Positions 8,503 through 18,295 are shown, counted from the first letter of the stretch. The stretch: 64,000 nt of DNA from Flavobacterium anhuiense (GCF_004151235.1 NZ_JUIV01000001.1:1-64000), one strand, 5' to 3'. Notes: a model not told the origin generated them from the letters alone. Numbers and translations: made by a program.

Positions 8503-9543
8503 TTGAGTCTAAAAAAAATAATCACAATAAGTGCCGTAGCCATTATTTCAGTTTTATTGATTTATGGTTTTATATTAATCAGTAAAATATTTAGTTCGAA
8601 CACTAAATTTGAAGAAAAAGAAGTGTACGTTTATGTGCCAACAGATGCAAATTATGCTGATGTAAAAAAGATTTTGGCGCCTTACATCAAGAATTTTGAC
8701 AACTTTGAAATGGTTGCAGAAAAAAGAGATTATCCAGAAAATGTAAAATCTGGTCGTTTTCTTTTGAAAAAAGACATGAACAACATTGACTTAGTGCGAG
8801 CAATGCGTTCTAATATTCCAGTTAAGTTGGTTTTTAATAATCAAGAGCGTTTAGAGAATTTTGCAGGAAGAATCGGAAAAGAAATAGAAGCGGATAGTTT
8901 ATCTTTATTAAAAGCGATTAAAGATTCGACTTTCTTAGCAGCAAACGGATTTAATGAAGAAAACGTTTTTGCAATGTTTATTCCAAATACTTATGAGATT
9001 TATTGGAATACTTCAGCTGAGAAGTTCCGTGATAAAATGATTAAAGAATATCACAATTTCTGGACAGCTGATAGAATCGCTAAAGCAAAAGCACAAGGTT
9101 TAACACCAGTGCAAGCTACTATTTTAGCATCAATTGTTCATAAAGAATCGGTTAAGAAAGACGAAAGACCGCGTATTGCGGGAGTTTATCTAAACCGTTT
9201 ACGTTTAGAAATGCCTTTGCAAGCTGATCCAACCGTCATTTATGCTTTAAAATTAAGAGATAACAATTTTGATCAAGTTATAAAAAGAGTTTTTTACAAT
9301 GATTTGGTAATGAGATCTCCATATAATACTTATGTAAACAAAGGACTTCCTCCTGGACCAATTGCAATGCCTGATATTACAGCATTAGAGGCGGTTTTAA
9401 ACCCAGAGAAGAACGATTATATTTATTTCTGTGCAAGTGTTGATCGTTTTGGATATCATGAGTTTGCGGCAACATTGGCAGAACATAACGTAAATGCAAA
9501 AAAATATTCTGATTGGATCGCAAGTCAGGGAGTAACGAGATAA
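8503..9543 (+). CDS. mltG: Endolytic murein transglycosylase MltG
   Basis: An inner-membrane enzyme that cuts nascent glycan strands and sets strand length. One N-terminal membrane helix (about 5-27) precedes a LysM-like region and the YceG/MltG catalytic domain. The catalytic Glu is E215 in SIVHKES, followed by the family motif YLNRLRLEMPLQADPT. Length (346) is normal. The start is a TTG at 8503: no ATG occurs before residue about 70 in this frame, and the membrane helix needs this start. It is 10 bases after the acetyltransferase gene. The terminator at 9567-9600 ends the operon. Confidence 0.93.
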   Translation: MSLKKIITISAVAIISVLLIYGFILISKIFSSNTKFEEKEVYVYVPTDANYADVKKILAPYIKNFDNFEMVAEKRDYPENVKSGRFLLKKDMNNIDLVRAMRSNIPVKLVFNNQERLENFAGRIGKEIEADSLSLLKAIKDSTFLAANGFNEENVFAMFIPNTYEIYWNTSAEKFRDKMIKEYHNFWTADRIAKAKAQGLTPVQATILASIVHKESVKKDERPRIAGVYLNRLRLEMPLQADPTVIYALKLRDNNFDQVIKRVFYNDLVMRSPYNTYVNKGLPPGPIAMPDITALEAVLNPEKNDYIYFCASVDRFGYHEFAATLAEHNVNAKKYSDWIASQGVTR

Positions 9544-9566
9544 TTTTATTATCGATTTAAATATTT

Positions 9567-9600
9567 AAAAACCGAAGTAAATTTTACTTCGGTTTTTTTA
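9567..9600 (+). terminator. Terminator after mltG
   Basis: Perfect stem AAAACCGAAGTAAA / TTTACTTCGGTTTT followed by T7. Confidence 0.88.
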
Positions 9601-9852
9601 TTTCTTTTTAATGCAAAATTGTTCTTGAAATCGAATAATTACGAATTTGCTATTTTGGATATTTTTTAGATTGAAGTAATAAAAAAATAAACATTTTTTA
9701 ATGTTGATTTTTATAAAATTCAAAAACTGGTTTTCAAGATTTGCATAAAAAAACAAGATTTTATTATAAGAAAATTCTTTCTTTTTAATAGAATTTGCTT
9801 AAAATTTATATAAAATACGATTTTTTTTTGGTCTTAATTGTTGGTTTTTAAA
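9601..9852. other. AT-rich intergenic stretch without recognised feature
   Basis: Very A/T-rich with long homopolymer runs. I see no ORF, hairpin or repeat here. It precedes a possible small ORF. Confidence 0.5.
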
Positions 9853-9969
9853 GTGAAAAAACGAGAACTAAAATCTCTCGGAATCCATTACTATAACTGG
9901 GATGGAAGCAGTTTACGATTTTACGTAAAAAATGCTAAACGATTGATTTTAAGCATATTTTTAAAATAA
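9853..9969 (+). pseudogene. Possible small ORF or gene remnant (38 codons)
   Basis: A GTG-initiated frame encodes a 38-residue basic peptide with the internal stretch SLGIHYYNWDGSSLRFYV. Its base use is more gene-like than the AT-rich DNA to its left. I do not recognise it. It may be the remnant of a larger gene or chance. The predicted promoter of the next gene starts right after its stop codon. Confidence 0.2.
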
Positions 9970-9971
9970 CT

Positions 9972-9979
9972 TATCTTTG
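9972..9979 (+). promoter_or_regulatory. Predicted -7 element of the transglycosylase-like gene
   Basis: TATCTTTG matches TAnnTTTG exactly. TTG at 9943-9945 is upstream, but its 26-base spacer is longer than usual. The leader would be about 40 bases. Confidence 0.5.
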
Positions 9980-10028
9980 CACCGTAGAAATTTCAAGAGG
10001 GTGACAGTGTCTTGAAGAAAAACAATTT

Positions 10029-10670
10029 ATGATAAAGAAATGGTATTTTTATGCGAGTTTAGTCGTTATTATTACATTTTTAAGTTTGGGATTTATTCCC
10101 TCTAACAACGAAACCAAACCTTGGTTTTTAATTGAAAAAACAGATGGATCAGAATACATTTTTCCATCTAAAGAAAAAGATGATTATCCTAAAATCGCAA
10201 ATGTCCCATTCACAGGAAATCGTCTAATAGGATTTAAAGAAGCAGTCGCTTTTAAAGAATCACAAGGGCAGTACAGATTAGTAAATACCCTTGGTTATAT
10301 GGGTAAATATCAATTTGGTTCTAAAGCTTTGAGAGCAATTGGAATTAATGATACTAAAGCCTTTTTAAAAGATCCTGCTCTACAAGAAAAAGCTTTTATG
10401 GCTTTACTAGCCAAAAACAAATGGATTTTACGTAACGAAATCGAAAAGTACGAAGGCAAAATCGTCAGCGGTATTGAAATTACCGAATCTGGAATTTTAG
10501 CAGCGGCACATCTAGGTGGTGCAGGTTCTGTAAAGAATTTTTTCAAAAACAAAGGAAGCAGACATTTTAGAGATGCTTTTGGAACTTCATTGAAAAGCTA
10601 CATGAGAGATTTTGCAGGTTACGATCTTTCTTTTATAGAAGCTGACAGTAACGCAACAGTAAACGACTAA
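10029..10670 (+). CDS. Lytic-transglycosylase-like envelope protein
   Basis: A 213-residue protein with an N-terminal membrane or signal segment (about 5-22) and a lysozyme-like fold region. The candidate catalytic Glu is E77 in AFKESQGQY, followed by GYMGKYQFGSKAL and AAHLGGAGSVKNF, the spacing seen in SLT/goose-lysozyme-like domains. I recall similar flavobacterial proteins annotated as peptidoglycan-binding, though I see no LysM repeat. Probably acts on peptidoglycan in the periplasm. It is monocistronic with its own -7 element and terminator. Confidence 0.7.
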   Translation: MIKKWYFYASLVVIITFLSLGFIPSNNETKPWFLIEKTDGSEYIFPSKEKDDYPKIANVPFTGNRLIGFKEAVAFKESQGQYRLVNTLGYMGKYQFGSKALRAIGINDTKAFLKDPALQEKAFMALLAKNKWILRNEIEKYEGKIVSGIEITESGILAAAHLGGAGSVKNFFKNKGSRHFRDAFGTSLKSYMRDFAGYDLSFIEADSNATVND

Positions 10671-10680
10671 ATGAAAAAAG

Positions 10681-10710
10681 AAAAATCCCTTGTAAAAAGG
10701 GATTTTCTTT
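10681..10710. terminator. Bidirectional terminator between convergent genes
   Basis: The stem AAAAATCCC / GGGATTTTC with a 9-base loop and A/T flanks lies between the transglycosylase-like gene (+) and the mutase large subunit (-), starting right at the latter's end. Confidence 0.8.
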
Positions 10711-12840
10711 TTAATCTATTAAAGCTTCTAAGATTTTTATAGCCGCTTCACTTATTTTAGTTCCAGGTCCAAAAACGGCCGATGCACCTGCATCAAACAA
10801 GAATTGATAGTCCTGAGACGGAATAACACCCCCCACAATTACCATTATATCTTCGCGGCCATGTTTTTTTAATTCTTCTATAACTTGAGGCACCAATGTT
10901 TTATGTCCTGCAGCTAGAGATGAAACACCTAAAATATGAACATCATTCTCCACAGCTTGTTTTGCTGCTTCTGCTGGAGTTTGAAATAATGGTCCTATAT
11001 CAACATCAAAACCAACATCGGCGTAACCCGTAGCGACTACTTTTGCGCCTCGATCGTGACCGTCTTGCCCCATCTTTGCAATCATAATTCTAGGACGTCT
11101 TCCTTCTTGTTTAGCAAAAACATCCGCAAGTTGTTTTGCCTTTTCAAAATTCTCGTCATTTTTTATTGCTGCACTATACACTCCGCTAAAAGATTTAATT
11201 TGTGCTTTAAAACGGCCAAAAACTGTTTCCAATGCATTACTGATTTCGCCTAATGTTGCTCTGTTTCTAGCGGCTTCAATAGCATTTTCTAATAAGTTTC
11301 CTTGTCCAGTCTGAGCACAATGGATTAATTTTTCTAGTGACTTATTTACTTTTTCAGAATCTCTGCTTCGTTTTATTTCTTCAAGACGTTCAACCTGTTG
11401 CTTGCGAACCAATTGATTGTCTACATCTAGAATATCCAACGGATCTTCTTTTTCTAAACGATATTTATTTACACCGACAATAATATCTTGTCCGCTGTCA
11501 ATTCTAGCTTGTTTTCTTGCTGCAGCTTCTTCAATTCGAAGTTTCGGAATTCCAGCTTCAATTGCTTTGGTCATTCCACCAAGCTCTTCTACTTCTTCAA
11601 TTAGCTTCCAAGTTTTTTCAACAATGTCATTTGTTAGACTTTCAACATAATAACTTCCAGCCCAAGGATCGACTGTTTTGGTTATTTTAGTTTCTTCTTG
11701 AAGAAAGATCTGAGTATTTCTCGCAATTCTAGCAGAGAAATCTGTTGGAAGTGCGATTGCCTCGTCTAAAGCATTTGTATGTAAAGATTGTGTTCCGCCA
11801 AAAACGGCAGCAGCTGCTTCAATACAAGTTCTGGCAACATTGTTAAATGGATCTTGTTCTGTCAAACTCCATCCGCTGGTTTGGCAATGTGTTCTTAATG
11901 CCAAAGATTTATCACTTTTTGGATTAAACTGCTGTAATAATTTAGCCCAAATCATTCGGCCAGCTCTCATTTTAGCGATTTCCATAAAATGATTCATTCC
12001 GATTGCCCAAAAGAAAGATAATCTTGGCGCAAATTCATCAATCGTCATTCCTGTTGATAATCCGGTTCTGATATATTCTAAACCATCTGCCAAAGTATAC
12101 GCTAATTCAATATCAGCTGTTGCACCAGCTTCTTGCATATGATACCCAGAAATAGATATCGAATTGAATTTTGGCATTTTTTTGCTCGTAAATTCAAATA
12201 TATCAGCGATAATTTTCATCGAAGGAGTAGGAGGATAGATATAAGTATTTCTAACCATAAACTCCTTTAAAATATCATTTTGGATTGTTCCCGCTAGTTT
12301 TTCTGGACTAACACCTTGTTCTTCGGCAGCAACAATATAAAAAGCCATAATAGGTAAAACAGCACCATTCATGGTCATGGAAACCGACATTTCGTCCAAC
12401 GGAATCTGATCAAAAAGCACTTTCATGTCTTCAACAGAATCAATGGCAACTCCAGCTTTTCCAACATCACCAACAACTCTTTCATGATCTGAATCGTAGC
12501 CGCGATGCGTTGGTAAATCAAAAGCGATCGAAAGTCCTTTTTGGCCTGCAGCTAAATTTTTTCTATAAAAAGCATTACTTTCTTCTGCTGTAGAAAATCC
12601 AGCATATTGACGAATAGTCCACGGACGTCTCACATACATCGTTGCATATGGTCCGCGTAAATTTGGTGCAAAACCAGCTCCGAAATCAAGAAAATCTAAA
12701 TCTTCGATATCTTTCTCAGAATAGTTTTTTTTAATTTCGATTCCTTCAGCAGTCGTAAAGTTATCTGCCAAGTTTTCTTGACTTTCAGCTTTCAGTTTTT
12801 GACTTTGAAGAGTAATATGTTTAAGGTCTTTTCTGATCAT
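10711..12840 (-). CDS. mutB: Methylmalonyl-CoA mutase large subunit
   Basis: Adenosylcobalamin-dependent interconversion of (R)-methylmalonyl-CoA and succinyl-CoA in propionate and odd-chain/branched catabolism or synthesis. The N-terminal TIM-barrel domain carries the family stretch [21 protein letters not shown]. The C-terminal B12 domain has the DxHxxG cobalt-ligand motif (D593, H595, G598). It also has [10 protein letters not shown] and VIVGGVIP. Length (709) fits the catalytic subunit. It follows the small subunit gene with a 41-base gap, so the two are co-transcribed. The chaperone gene meaB is separate, at 57071. Confidence 0.96.
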   Translation of the reverse strand: MIRKDLKHITLQSQKLKAESQENLADNFTTAEGIEIKKNYSEKDIEDLDFLDFGAGFAPNLRGPYATMYVRRPWTIRQYAGFSTAEESNAFYRKNLAAGQKGLSIAFDLPTHRGYDSDHERVVGDVGKAGVAIDSVEDMKVLFDQIPLDEMSVSMTMNGAVLPIMAFYIVAAEEQGVSPEKLAGTIQNDILKEFMVRNTYIYPPTPSMKIIADIFEFTSKKMPKFNSISISGYHMQEAGATADIELAYTLADGLEYIRTGLSTGMTIDEFAPRLSFFWAIGMNHFMEIAKMRAGRMIWAKLLQQFNPKSDKSLALRTHCQTSGWSLTEQDPFNNVARTCIEAAAAVFGGTQSLHTNALDEAIALPTDFSARIARNTQIFLQEETKITKTVDPWAGSYYVESLTNDIVEKTWKLIEEVEELGGMTKAIEAGIPKLRIEEAAARKQARIDSGQDIIVGVNKYRLEKEDPLDILDVDNQLVRKQQVERLEEIKRSRDSEKVNKSLEKLIHCAQTGQGNLLENAIEAARNRATLGEISNALETVFGRFKAQIKSFSGVYSAAIKNDENFEKAKQLADVFAKQEGRRPRIMIAKMGQDGHDRGAKVVATGYADVGFDVDIGPLFQTPAEAAKQAVENDVHILGVSSLAAGHKTLVPQVIEELKKHGREDIMVIVGGVIPSQDYQFLFDAGASAVFGPGTKISEAAIKILEALID

Positions 12841-12881
12841 TGAGACACTTTTTTTGAATTTTTAATTAATTACGTTAGAGA

Positions 12882-14246
12882 TTATTCTAATTCCAATCGT
12901 TCTTGCTCCATTTTTTCAGCCAATCTCTTTTCGATAATCGGTGTAATTAATGTTTTTCTTGGTTTTATTTTTACAAAAGGAAACAATTCTAAATCGTGTT
13001 TCATTCTGTCTTCTTTGTTTGGATATTTATTTGTGCCTAAAAGGATTTCCTTTTTAGAATCGAATAATTCCTGTTCTTTATTAGCACTTTCCTGAATTTT
13101 CTTTTTGATTGTGCCATCATTTAAAAGTTTTAAGAAACCACCATTGGCTTCAATATCTTTAAATAATGCCAAACTTTTTTCTGCCAATTGCATTGTTAAA
13201 CTTTCGATGTAATAACTTCCGTCAGCTGGATTGTCTACTTTGTCAAAATAACTTTCGTGTTTTAAAATTAAAAGCTGATTTCTAGCAATTCGGTCTCCAA
13301 ATTCATTGTCTTTATGATATAATGCGTCGTAAGGCAAATTGGCAATCGCATTTGCACCGCCTAAAATTGCTGACATACATTCGGTTGTCGTACGCAACAT
13401 ATTGACATTATAATCGTAAATGGTTTTATTGCGTTTTGTTGGCGTTACCAATAAATGGCATTTTATTTTTGAATTATATTCTGAAGCAATTAAATCAAAA
13501 AGCATTCGAAGTGCACGAAGCTTTGCAATTTCGAAGAAATAATTTGTTCCAACAGAAACTTGAAAAACAATAGACTTTGCGGTTCCAGCAAAACGATTTA
13601 AATATTCGTTTGCATGCGCTAAACTATAAGCGATTTGCTGAGTGATGTTAGCGCCAGAATTTTGGTACAATCCCAAATCTACACTGAGAAGATTTAAATT
13701 GGTTGTATTTTTTAAAAGCAAATCTAAAGTTTCAAAATTATTTTTCTCTGAAGTGGTAAACCAATTTCCTTCTCGTGCCAGTTGTCCGATTGGGTCAAAA
13801 TTACAGTAAAAATTAGATTTTTTCTGAATCGAAATTGTGTCTAATTTTTTAACGAAATCGATTGAGATGAAACTGAAATTAAAGTAAACGTTTTTGTTTT
13901 CTAAAGGAAGATTTTCCAATAGTTTTTCAACATCAATTTTATCATTTTCAATTGTAAAACGAAGACTTTCTGCACCTCTTTCTAAAGTGTTTAAAGCGCG
14001 TTCTATAGATTTTTCTACATCGAAAACAAAGATATTTTGGCAGATTTTAAAATCTGAGGCTTGCGTATTTACATTTGCAGCTTTTGTAAACTCATCACTG
14101 TGATAAAAAGGTTTTACCTGAATATCTTCTGGAGAATTCCAAATAACAGTTTGATTGTAATCGGCTCCATCTAATTCAAACTGAATTTTTTGTTTCCATT
14201 GTTTGGATGAAATCGGATTAAAATCGTCGAATAGGTTAGTGGCCAT
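12882..14246 (-). CDS. mutA: Methylmalonyl-CoA mutase small subunit, short form
   Basis: The non-catalytic partner of the large subunit. It keeps a degenerate version of the mutase barrel (for example SIVFQVSVGTNYFFEIAKLRA, then AILGGANAIANLPYD and VDNPADGSYYIESLTMQLAEKS). It has 454 residues, while the small subunit of Propionibacterium has about 640. The whole C-terminal cobalamin-like domain is missing, and the protein ends shortly after the barrel. No frameshift is visible, so the short form looks genuine. Upstream is the DivIC-like gene with a 14-base gap. Confidence 0.9.
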   Translation of the reverse strand: MATNLFDDFNPISSKQWKQKIQFELDGADYNQTVIWNSPEDIQVKPFYHSDEFTKAANVNTQASDFKICQNIFVFDVEKSIERALNTLERGAESLRFTIENDKIDVEKLLENLPLENKNVYFNFSFISIDFVKKLDTISIQKKSNFYCNFDPIGQLAREGNWFTTSEKNNFETLDLLLKNTTNLNLLSVDLGLYQNSGANITQQIAYSLAHANEYLNRFAGTAKSIVFQVSVGTNYFFEIAKLRALRMLFDLIASEYNSKIKCHLLVTPTKRNKTIYDYNVNMLRTTTECMSAILGGANAIANLPYDALYHKDNEFGDRIARNQLLILKHESYFDKVDNPADGSYYIESLTMQLAEKSLALFKDIEANGGFLKLLNDGTIKKKIQESANKEQELFDSKKEILLGTNKYPNKEDRMKHDLELFPFVKIKPRKTLITPIIEKRLAEKMEQERLELE

Positions 14247-14260
14247 TGTAGTTTTTTTGA

Positions 14261-14593
14261 TTATTCTTTTTCTTGAATCGTGTCTCCTTCAAATTGTATG
14301 ATATAAATATCTTCGCTGTCCTTTTTCATAAAATACTTTTCGCGAGCGTATTTCTCAATTTGTTCTGGATTTTTGAGTAGCTTAATTTGCTCCTGATCTT
14401 TTTTGATTTCTTCCTGATAATACTTTTTATTATCTTCTAGTTCGTGTATCTGCTGATCTAGAAAGCGATGATCAAAATAGGAGTAATTGTCTAAAAATAA
14501 CATCCACACTATGAAAAACAGCAAAACCCAAACATATTTATTGCCTAGATATTTAAACCACTTTTTGTCTTTATATGGATTCTTAAATTTCAT
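14261..14593 (-). CDS. FtsB/DivIC-like septum formation initiator
   Basis: A small bitopic division protein. A membrane helix (about YVWVLLFFIVWMLFLDNY) precedes a coiled coil (DQQIHELEDNKKYYQEEIKK) and the family's C-terminal segment NPEQIEKYAREKYFMKKDSED. It likely joins the divisome with FtsL-like partners. The frame is open further upstream to 14665, but the start at 14593 is preferred because the extra 24 residues run through a GC-rich hairpin and look non-native. The gene lies between uridine kinase and the mutase subunits, all on one strand. Confidence 0.85.
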   Translation of the reverse strand: MKFKNPYKDKKWFKYLGNKYVWVLLFFIVWMLFLDNYSYFDHRFLDQQIHELEDNKKYYQEEIKKDQEQIKLLKNPEQIEKYAREKYFMKKDSEDIYIIQFEGDTIQEKE

Positions 14594-14696
14594 ATAAGAT
14601 AATTTCTTTTGAATTGTTTTTTTTAGACCTGTTAGAGAGCAAACCCGACCTTCGCCGGGCTGCATATAATTTTATGGTTTAAATTTACGATAAAAA

Positions 14697-15305
14697 TTAT
14701 GAAATTCTCTGATTAATTACGGCACGAACGACATCAATTGCTACCGTATTATATTTGTCATTCGGGATGATAATGTCTGCAAAAGCCTTCGATGGTTCGA
14801 TAAATTGCTCATGCATAGGTTTTAAAGTCGTTTGGTAACGGTTTAAAACTTCATCAATATCACGTCCGCGTTCTGAAATATCTCTTTTTAAACGACGAAT
14901 TAATCTTTCGTCAGAATCTGCGTGAACGAAGATTTTAATATCAAACATATCACGCAATTCAGGATTTGTCAAAATTAAAATTCCTTCCACAATCATAACT
15001 TTTCTTGGATGAGTCGAAACAGTATCGTCTGTTCTATTGTGTTGGATAAAAGAATAAACCGGCTGATCTATTGTTTCTCCTGCTTTTAAAGCTTTTAGGT
15101 GTTTTACCAATAATTCAAAATCGATCGCACGCGGGTGATCAAAATTGATCAATGCTCTTTCGTCAAACGATAAATTATCGGTTTGCTTGTAGTATGAATC
15201 CTGAGAAATTACCCCAACTTCTGTGTCTGGTAATTCATTCATAATTTGGTGTACTACTGTAGTTTTTCCACTTCCTGTTCCTCCTGCAAGTCCGATAATG
15301 AGCAT
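14697..15305 (-). CDS. udk: Uridine kinase
   Basis: Phosphorylates uridine and cytidine with ATP or GTP for pyrimidine salvage. The P-loop GLAGGTGSGKTT lies at residues 5-16, followed by QDSYYK, NFDHPRAIDF and the lid region RRLKRDISERGRD. Length (202) is typical. It is the first gene of the minus-strand run udk-divIC-mutA-mutB. A -7 element lies at 15332-15339. Confidence 0.96.
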   Translation of the reverse strand: MLIIGLAGGTGSGKTTVVHQIMNELPDTEVGVISQDSYYKQTDNLSFDERALINFDHPRAIDFELLVKHLKALKAGETIDQPVYSFIQHNRTDDTVSTHPRKVMIVEGILILTNPELRDMFDIKIFVHADSDERLIRRLKRDISERGRDIDEVLNRYQTTLKPMHEQFIEPSKAFADIIIPNDKYNTVAIDVVRAVINQRIS

Positions 15306-15331
15306 AAAATTTTTGTTTGATATTTGTTTGG

Positions 15332-15339
15332 CAAAAATA
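15332..15339 (-). promoter_or_regulatory. Predicted -7 element of udk
   Basis: TATTTTTG on the minus strand, an exact TAnnTTTG match, 27-34 bases upstream of the udk start. Confidence 0.5.
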
Positions 15340-15600
15340 ATAATTTAACTGAATCGCTAAACATATAATGTAATTTAACCATATAAGTAATGTAAGTAAA
15401 TGTAAGCTAGAAAATATTTAAACAAAATGTTACTTAACTGAAATTACTGCTGTTATATTGATAAAAGACCGAATTATTTGTTTTAAATCATTTGAGCATT
15501 ATAAGTAAATATAAATAGTGCTTTTTGACCTAAACGAGCTTTAAAAATTTCCACTAAACTTATAATCTCTTAAATGAACTTACATGGTGAAAAATATAAA
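15340..15600. other. Intergenic region with AACTTATATGG-type words
   Basis: No ORF is credible. The minus-strand words CTTACATTTACTTACATTACTTATATGG (about 15373-15400) and the plus-strand AACTTACATGGTGAAA (about 15578-15593) face each other. They look like degenerate copies of a short repeat that I recall from flavobacterial intergenic DNA. Function unknown. Confidence 0.4.
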
Positions 15601-15633
15601 AAAAAAATCCCGAAAGTGGGACCTTCGGGATTT
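15601..15633 (-). terminator. Terminator after the dienoyl-CoA reductase-like gene
   Basis: AATCCCGAA pairs with TTCGGGATT around a 9-base loop. On the minus strand it ends in a run of T, 55 bases past the stop codon. Confidence 0.85.
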
Positions 15634-15687
15634 CGTGCAATCAGTATAGTTTAAAAAAAATATTCTGAATTTAGTAAGCACTTGTAA

Positions 15688-16569
15688 TTATTTATTCTTT
15701 TTTGCTTTAATCATCATTTCAAGCTGATCCCAAAGTTCTTCTGGAATTGCTTCTAATAAATTGAATTGTCCGGCACCTTTTAGCCATTCGCCACCATCAA
15801 TTGTGATGACATCTCCATTAATGTATGAAGAGAAATCTGAAACTAGATATGCTGCCAAATTGGCTAATTCTTGGTGATCTCCAACTCTTTTTAATGGCAC
15901 TTTTTTCGCCATGTCAAATTTCTCTGAAAGATCTCCAGGCAATAATCTGTCCCAAGCACCTTTTGTAGGGAATGGTCCAGGAGCAATTGCGTTAGAACGA
16001 ATTCCGTATTTTGCCCATTCTACAGCAAGACTTCTTGTCATGGCTAGAACTCCTGCTTTTGCAGTAGCACTAGGAACAACATAAGCCGATCCTGTCCAAG
16101 CGTAAGTAGTTACTATATTTAAAATCGTTGCCGAAGTTTGTTTGGTATCAATCCAGTGTTTTCCAAAAGCAAGCGTACAGTTTTTAGAACCTTTCAGTAC
16201 TATATCTATCACAGTATCAAATGCATTTGCGGATAATCTTTCTGTTGGCGAAATGAAATTTCCTGCTGCATTATTTAAAAGAACATCTACTTTTCCGAAA
16301 ACTTTTAAAGTTTCTTGAAGCATATTTTCTACTTCCTCGTAATGACGAACATCACATTGAAGAGGAAGACAATTGCCTCCAGTTTGGCTTTCCAGTTCGG
16401 CAGCAGTAGTTTTTAACTTATCTAAATCTCTAGAAGTTATCGCTACTTGAGCTCCTAATTCGAGAAAATATTTGGTCATAGCTTTACCTAAACCGCTTCC
16501 GCCGCCTGTAACGACAATGACTTTACCTTTTAAAGCATCATCACGTAACATTTTATCTGTGTAGCTCAT
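15688..16569 (-). CDS. 2,4-dienoyl-CoA reductase-like SDR
   Basis: A 293-residue short-chain dehydrogenase. The Rossmann motif TGGGSGLG is near residue 20. It lacks the usual YxxxK motif: the segment TYAWTGSAYVVPSATAKAG has Ser four residues before the Lys, with an upstream Tyr, exactly the arrangement in mammalian DECR1. The C-terminal DGGEWLKGAGQFN also fits this branch. It probably reduces unsaturated acyl-CoA in fatty-acid beta-oxidation using NADPH. It is monocistronic, followed by its own terminator. Confidence 0.85.
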   Translation of the reverse strand: MSYTDKMLRDDALKGKVIVVTGGGSGLGKAMTKYFLELGAQVAITSRDLDKLKTTAAELESQTGGNCLPLQCDVRHYEEVENMLQETLKVFGKVDVLLNNAAGNFISPTERLSANAFDTVIDIVLKGSKNCTLAFGKHWIDTKQTSATILNIVTTYAWTGSAYVVPSATAKAGVLAMTRSLAVEWAKYGIRSNAIAPGPFPTKGAWDRLLPGDLSEKFDMAKKVPLKRVGDHQELANLAAYLVSDFSSYINGDVITIDGGEWLKGAGQFNLLEAIPEELWDQLEMMIKAKKNK

Positions 16570-16646
16570 ATTTTTTCTTTTTTTTACAATATTAATTAAA
16601 TAAAATAGGATGCACGCATAATAATGTTATAAAATTTCAATAAATT

Positions 16647-17774
16647 TTATATATCACATAATTTTTTTGCTGCAGATTCTAACGTGAAGTCGTCTTTTGC
16701 GAAACAAAAACGAATTAATTTTTGATCTTTATGATCTGAATAAAAAGTTGAAATTGGAATTGCCGCAACACCATGATCGATAATCAGATTTTTACAGAAA
16801 GTAACATCATCTTCATTTGAAATAGTGGCATAAGAAGCAACTTGAAAATAAGTTCCCTGGCAAGGTTTCAATTCAAAACGGCTATTTTGGAGTAGTTTCT
16901 GAAAATAATCTCGTTTTTCTTGATAGAATTTTCCAAGAAGATTAACGTCAACAACATCAAGATATTCGCTAATTGCAAACTGAGAAATGCTGTTTACGCT
17001 GAAAACCAAAAACTGATGCACTTTTTTGATTTCTTTCATTAAATGTTCTGGCGCAATGGTGTAGCCAATTTTCCAACCTGTAATATGAAATGATTTTCCG
17101 AAAGAAGAAACCATTACACAGCGGTCTAAAAGAAAATCTTTTGTATGTGCCGAAATATGTTTTTCTTCAAAAGTAATGTATTCATATACTTCATCAGACA
17201 AAACGATAATGCCTGGATATTTTTCAAGAAGATTTTTTAACTGTACAAAATCATTTTCAGTTAAAATTTTTCCCGTCGGATTATGCGGATTATTGATAAT
17301 CATCATTCTTGTTTTGGTAGAACAAGCTTTTTCAATTCTTTCCCAATTTGGTGTGTAATCGTCATTCAAAGCTACTCGAACAGGTTTTGCTTTGCAGAGT
17401 AAAACAGGAGATTCATAAGAATCATAACTCGGATCGAGAATAATTACTTCATCATTTTCTTTTACTAAAGCTAAAATTGTGGTGAAAATTCCTTGAGTTG
17501 CTCCAGCTGTAACCAAAAGTTCTGTATCTGGATTGATTGTTCTATTATAAGAACTCAGAGTTAAATTCGCAATTTTGTTCATCAACGGAGGATAGCCTGC
17601 CATTGGTGTGTATTGGTGAACATTTTCTTTCGCTAATCTTGCTACAATATCTGTCAGTCTTTCGTCAACAGGAAAATTTGGAAATCCCTGCGAAAGATTT
17701 ATAGCATTGTATTCTACTGCCATTTTTGACATTACCGTAAAAATGCTTGTGGTTACGTTTGGGAGTTTACTCAT
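16647..17774 (-). CDS. Class I/II aminotransferase (methionine/kynurenine type)
   Basis: A PLP-dependent aminotransferase of 375 residues. The N-terminus has INLSQGFPNFP, then NNPHNPTGK, and the PLP lysine is in SSFGKSFHITGWKIGY. This pattern fits the YbdL/KAT-like subgroup that acts on methionine, aromatic amino acids or kynurenine. Its in vivo substrate is uncertain. Neighbouring genes on the same strand are unrelated. Confidence 0.88.
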   Translation of the reverse strand: MSKLPNVTTSIFTVMSKMAVEYNAINLSQGFPNFPVDERLTDIVARLAKENVHQYTPMAGYPPLMNKIANLTLSSYNRTINPDTELLVTAGATQGIFTTILALVKENDEVIILDPSYDSYESPVLLCKAKPVRVALNDDYTPNWERIEKACSTKTRMMIINNPHNPTGKILTENDFVQLKNLLEKYPGIIVLSDEVYEYITFEEKHISAHTKDFLLDRCVMVSSFGKSFHITGWKIGYTIAPEHLMKEIKKVHQFLVFSVNSISQFAISEYLDVVDVNLLGKFYQEKRDYFQKLLQNSRFELKPCQGTYFQVASYATISNEDDVTFCKNLIIDHGVAAIPISTFYSDHKDQKLIRFCFAKDDFTLESAAKKLCDI

Positions 17775-17822
17775 GATAAAGTTTTTTGATTAGGGAAAAA
17801 CTTGGGAGTGAATAAAATAAAC

Positions 17823-18275
17823 TTAATTGATTGTCATAGGAATGGAATACAGAACTCTAACAATTTTATTATTTTGTTTTCCTGGATTCCATTTAGGAAA
17901 TAGTTTTAAAACTCTGATAGCTTCGGCACCTGTTTCATATCCAAGGTCTCTTAAGATTTTAATATCGCTTAACGATCCATCTTTTTCAATAATAAAAGTG
18001 GCATATATTCTTCCTTTTAAGCCTTCCTTACTGCTTTTGAAATTTTGTTTTATAAAGGCGTTCATTGCGTCTACTCCGCCAGGAAATTCAGGTTTTACTT
18101 CTATGCCAGCTGTGTTGTATACAGGGTTTTCTTCCTCTACGACCACTCCGATAGGTATATAAGGTATTTCTTCGGTATTCTTAGAAGGTGTTTTATTTGA
18201 AGAATCTTTTGTTTTTGTTTGAGAAAATATATTTTGAGAGCAAAAAATAATGATTAAGATTAAAAGTTTTTTCAT
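17823..18275 (-). CDS. Secreted TonB C-terminal-domain protein
   Basis: A 150-residue exported protein with a signal peptide (MKKLLILIIIFCSQNIFSQ) and one TonB_C-like domain: EFPGGVDAMNAFIKQNF, then GRIYATFIIEKDGSLSDIKILRDLGYETGAEAIRVLK and PKWNPGKQNNKIVRV. It has no membrane anchor or proline-rich spanner, so it is not a full TonB energy transducer. It may act as a periplasmic binding module for receptor peptides. Role unknown. Confidence 0.82.
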   Translation of the reverse strand: MKKLLILIIIFCSQNIFSQTKTKDSSNKTPSKNTEEIPYIPIGVVVEEENPVYNTAGIEVKPEFPGGVDAMNAFIKQNFKSSKEGLKGRIYATFIIEKDGSLSDIKILRDLGYETGAEAIRVLKLFPKWNPGKQNNKIVRVLYSIPMTIN

Positions 18276-18295
18276 AAGGTGGTTTTAAGGTTAGC

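Noticed and set aside
14247..14260. Cobalamin riboswitch before the mutase genes
   Set aside because: Only 14 bases separate the DivIC-like gene and mutA, too short for an aptamer, and no B12-box-like sequence was seen upstream.
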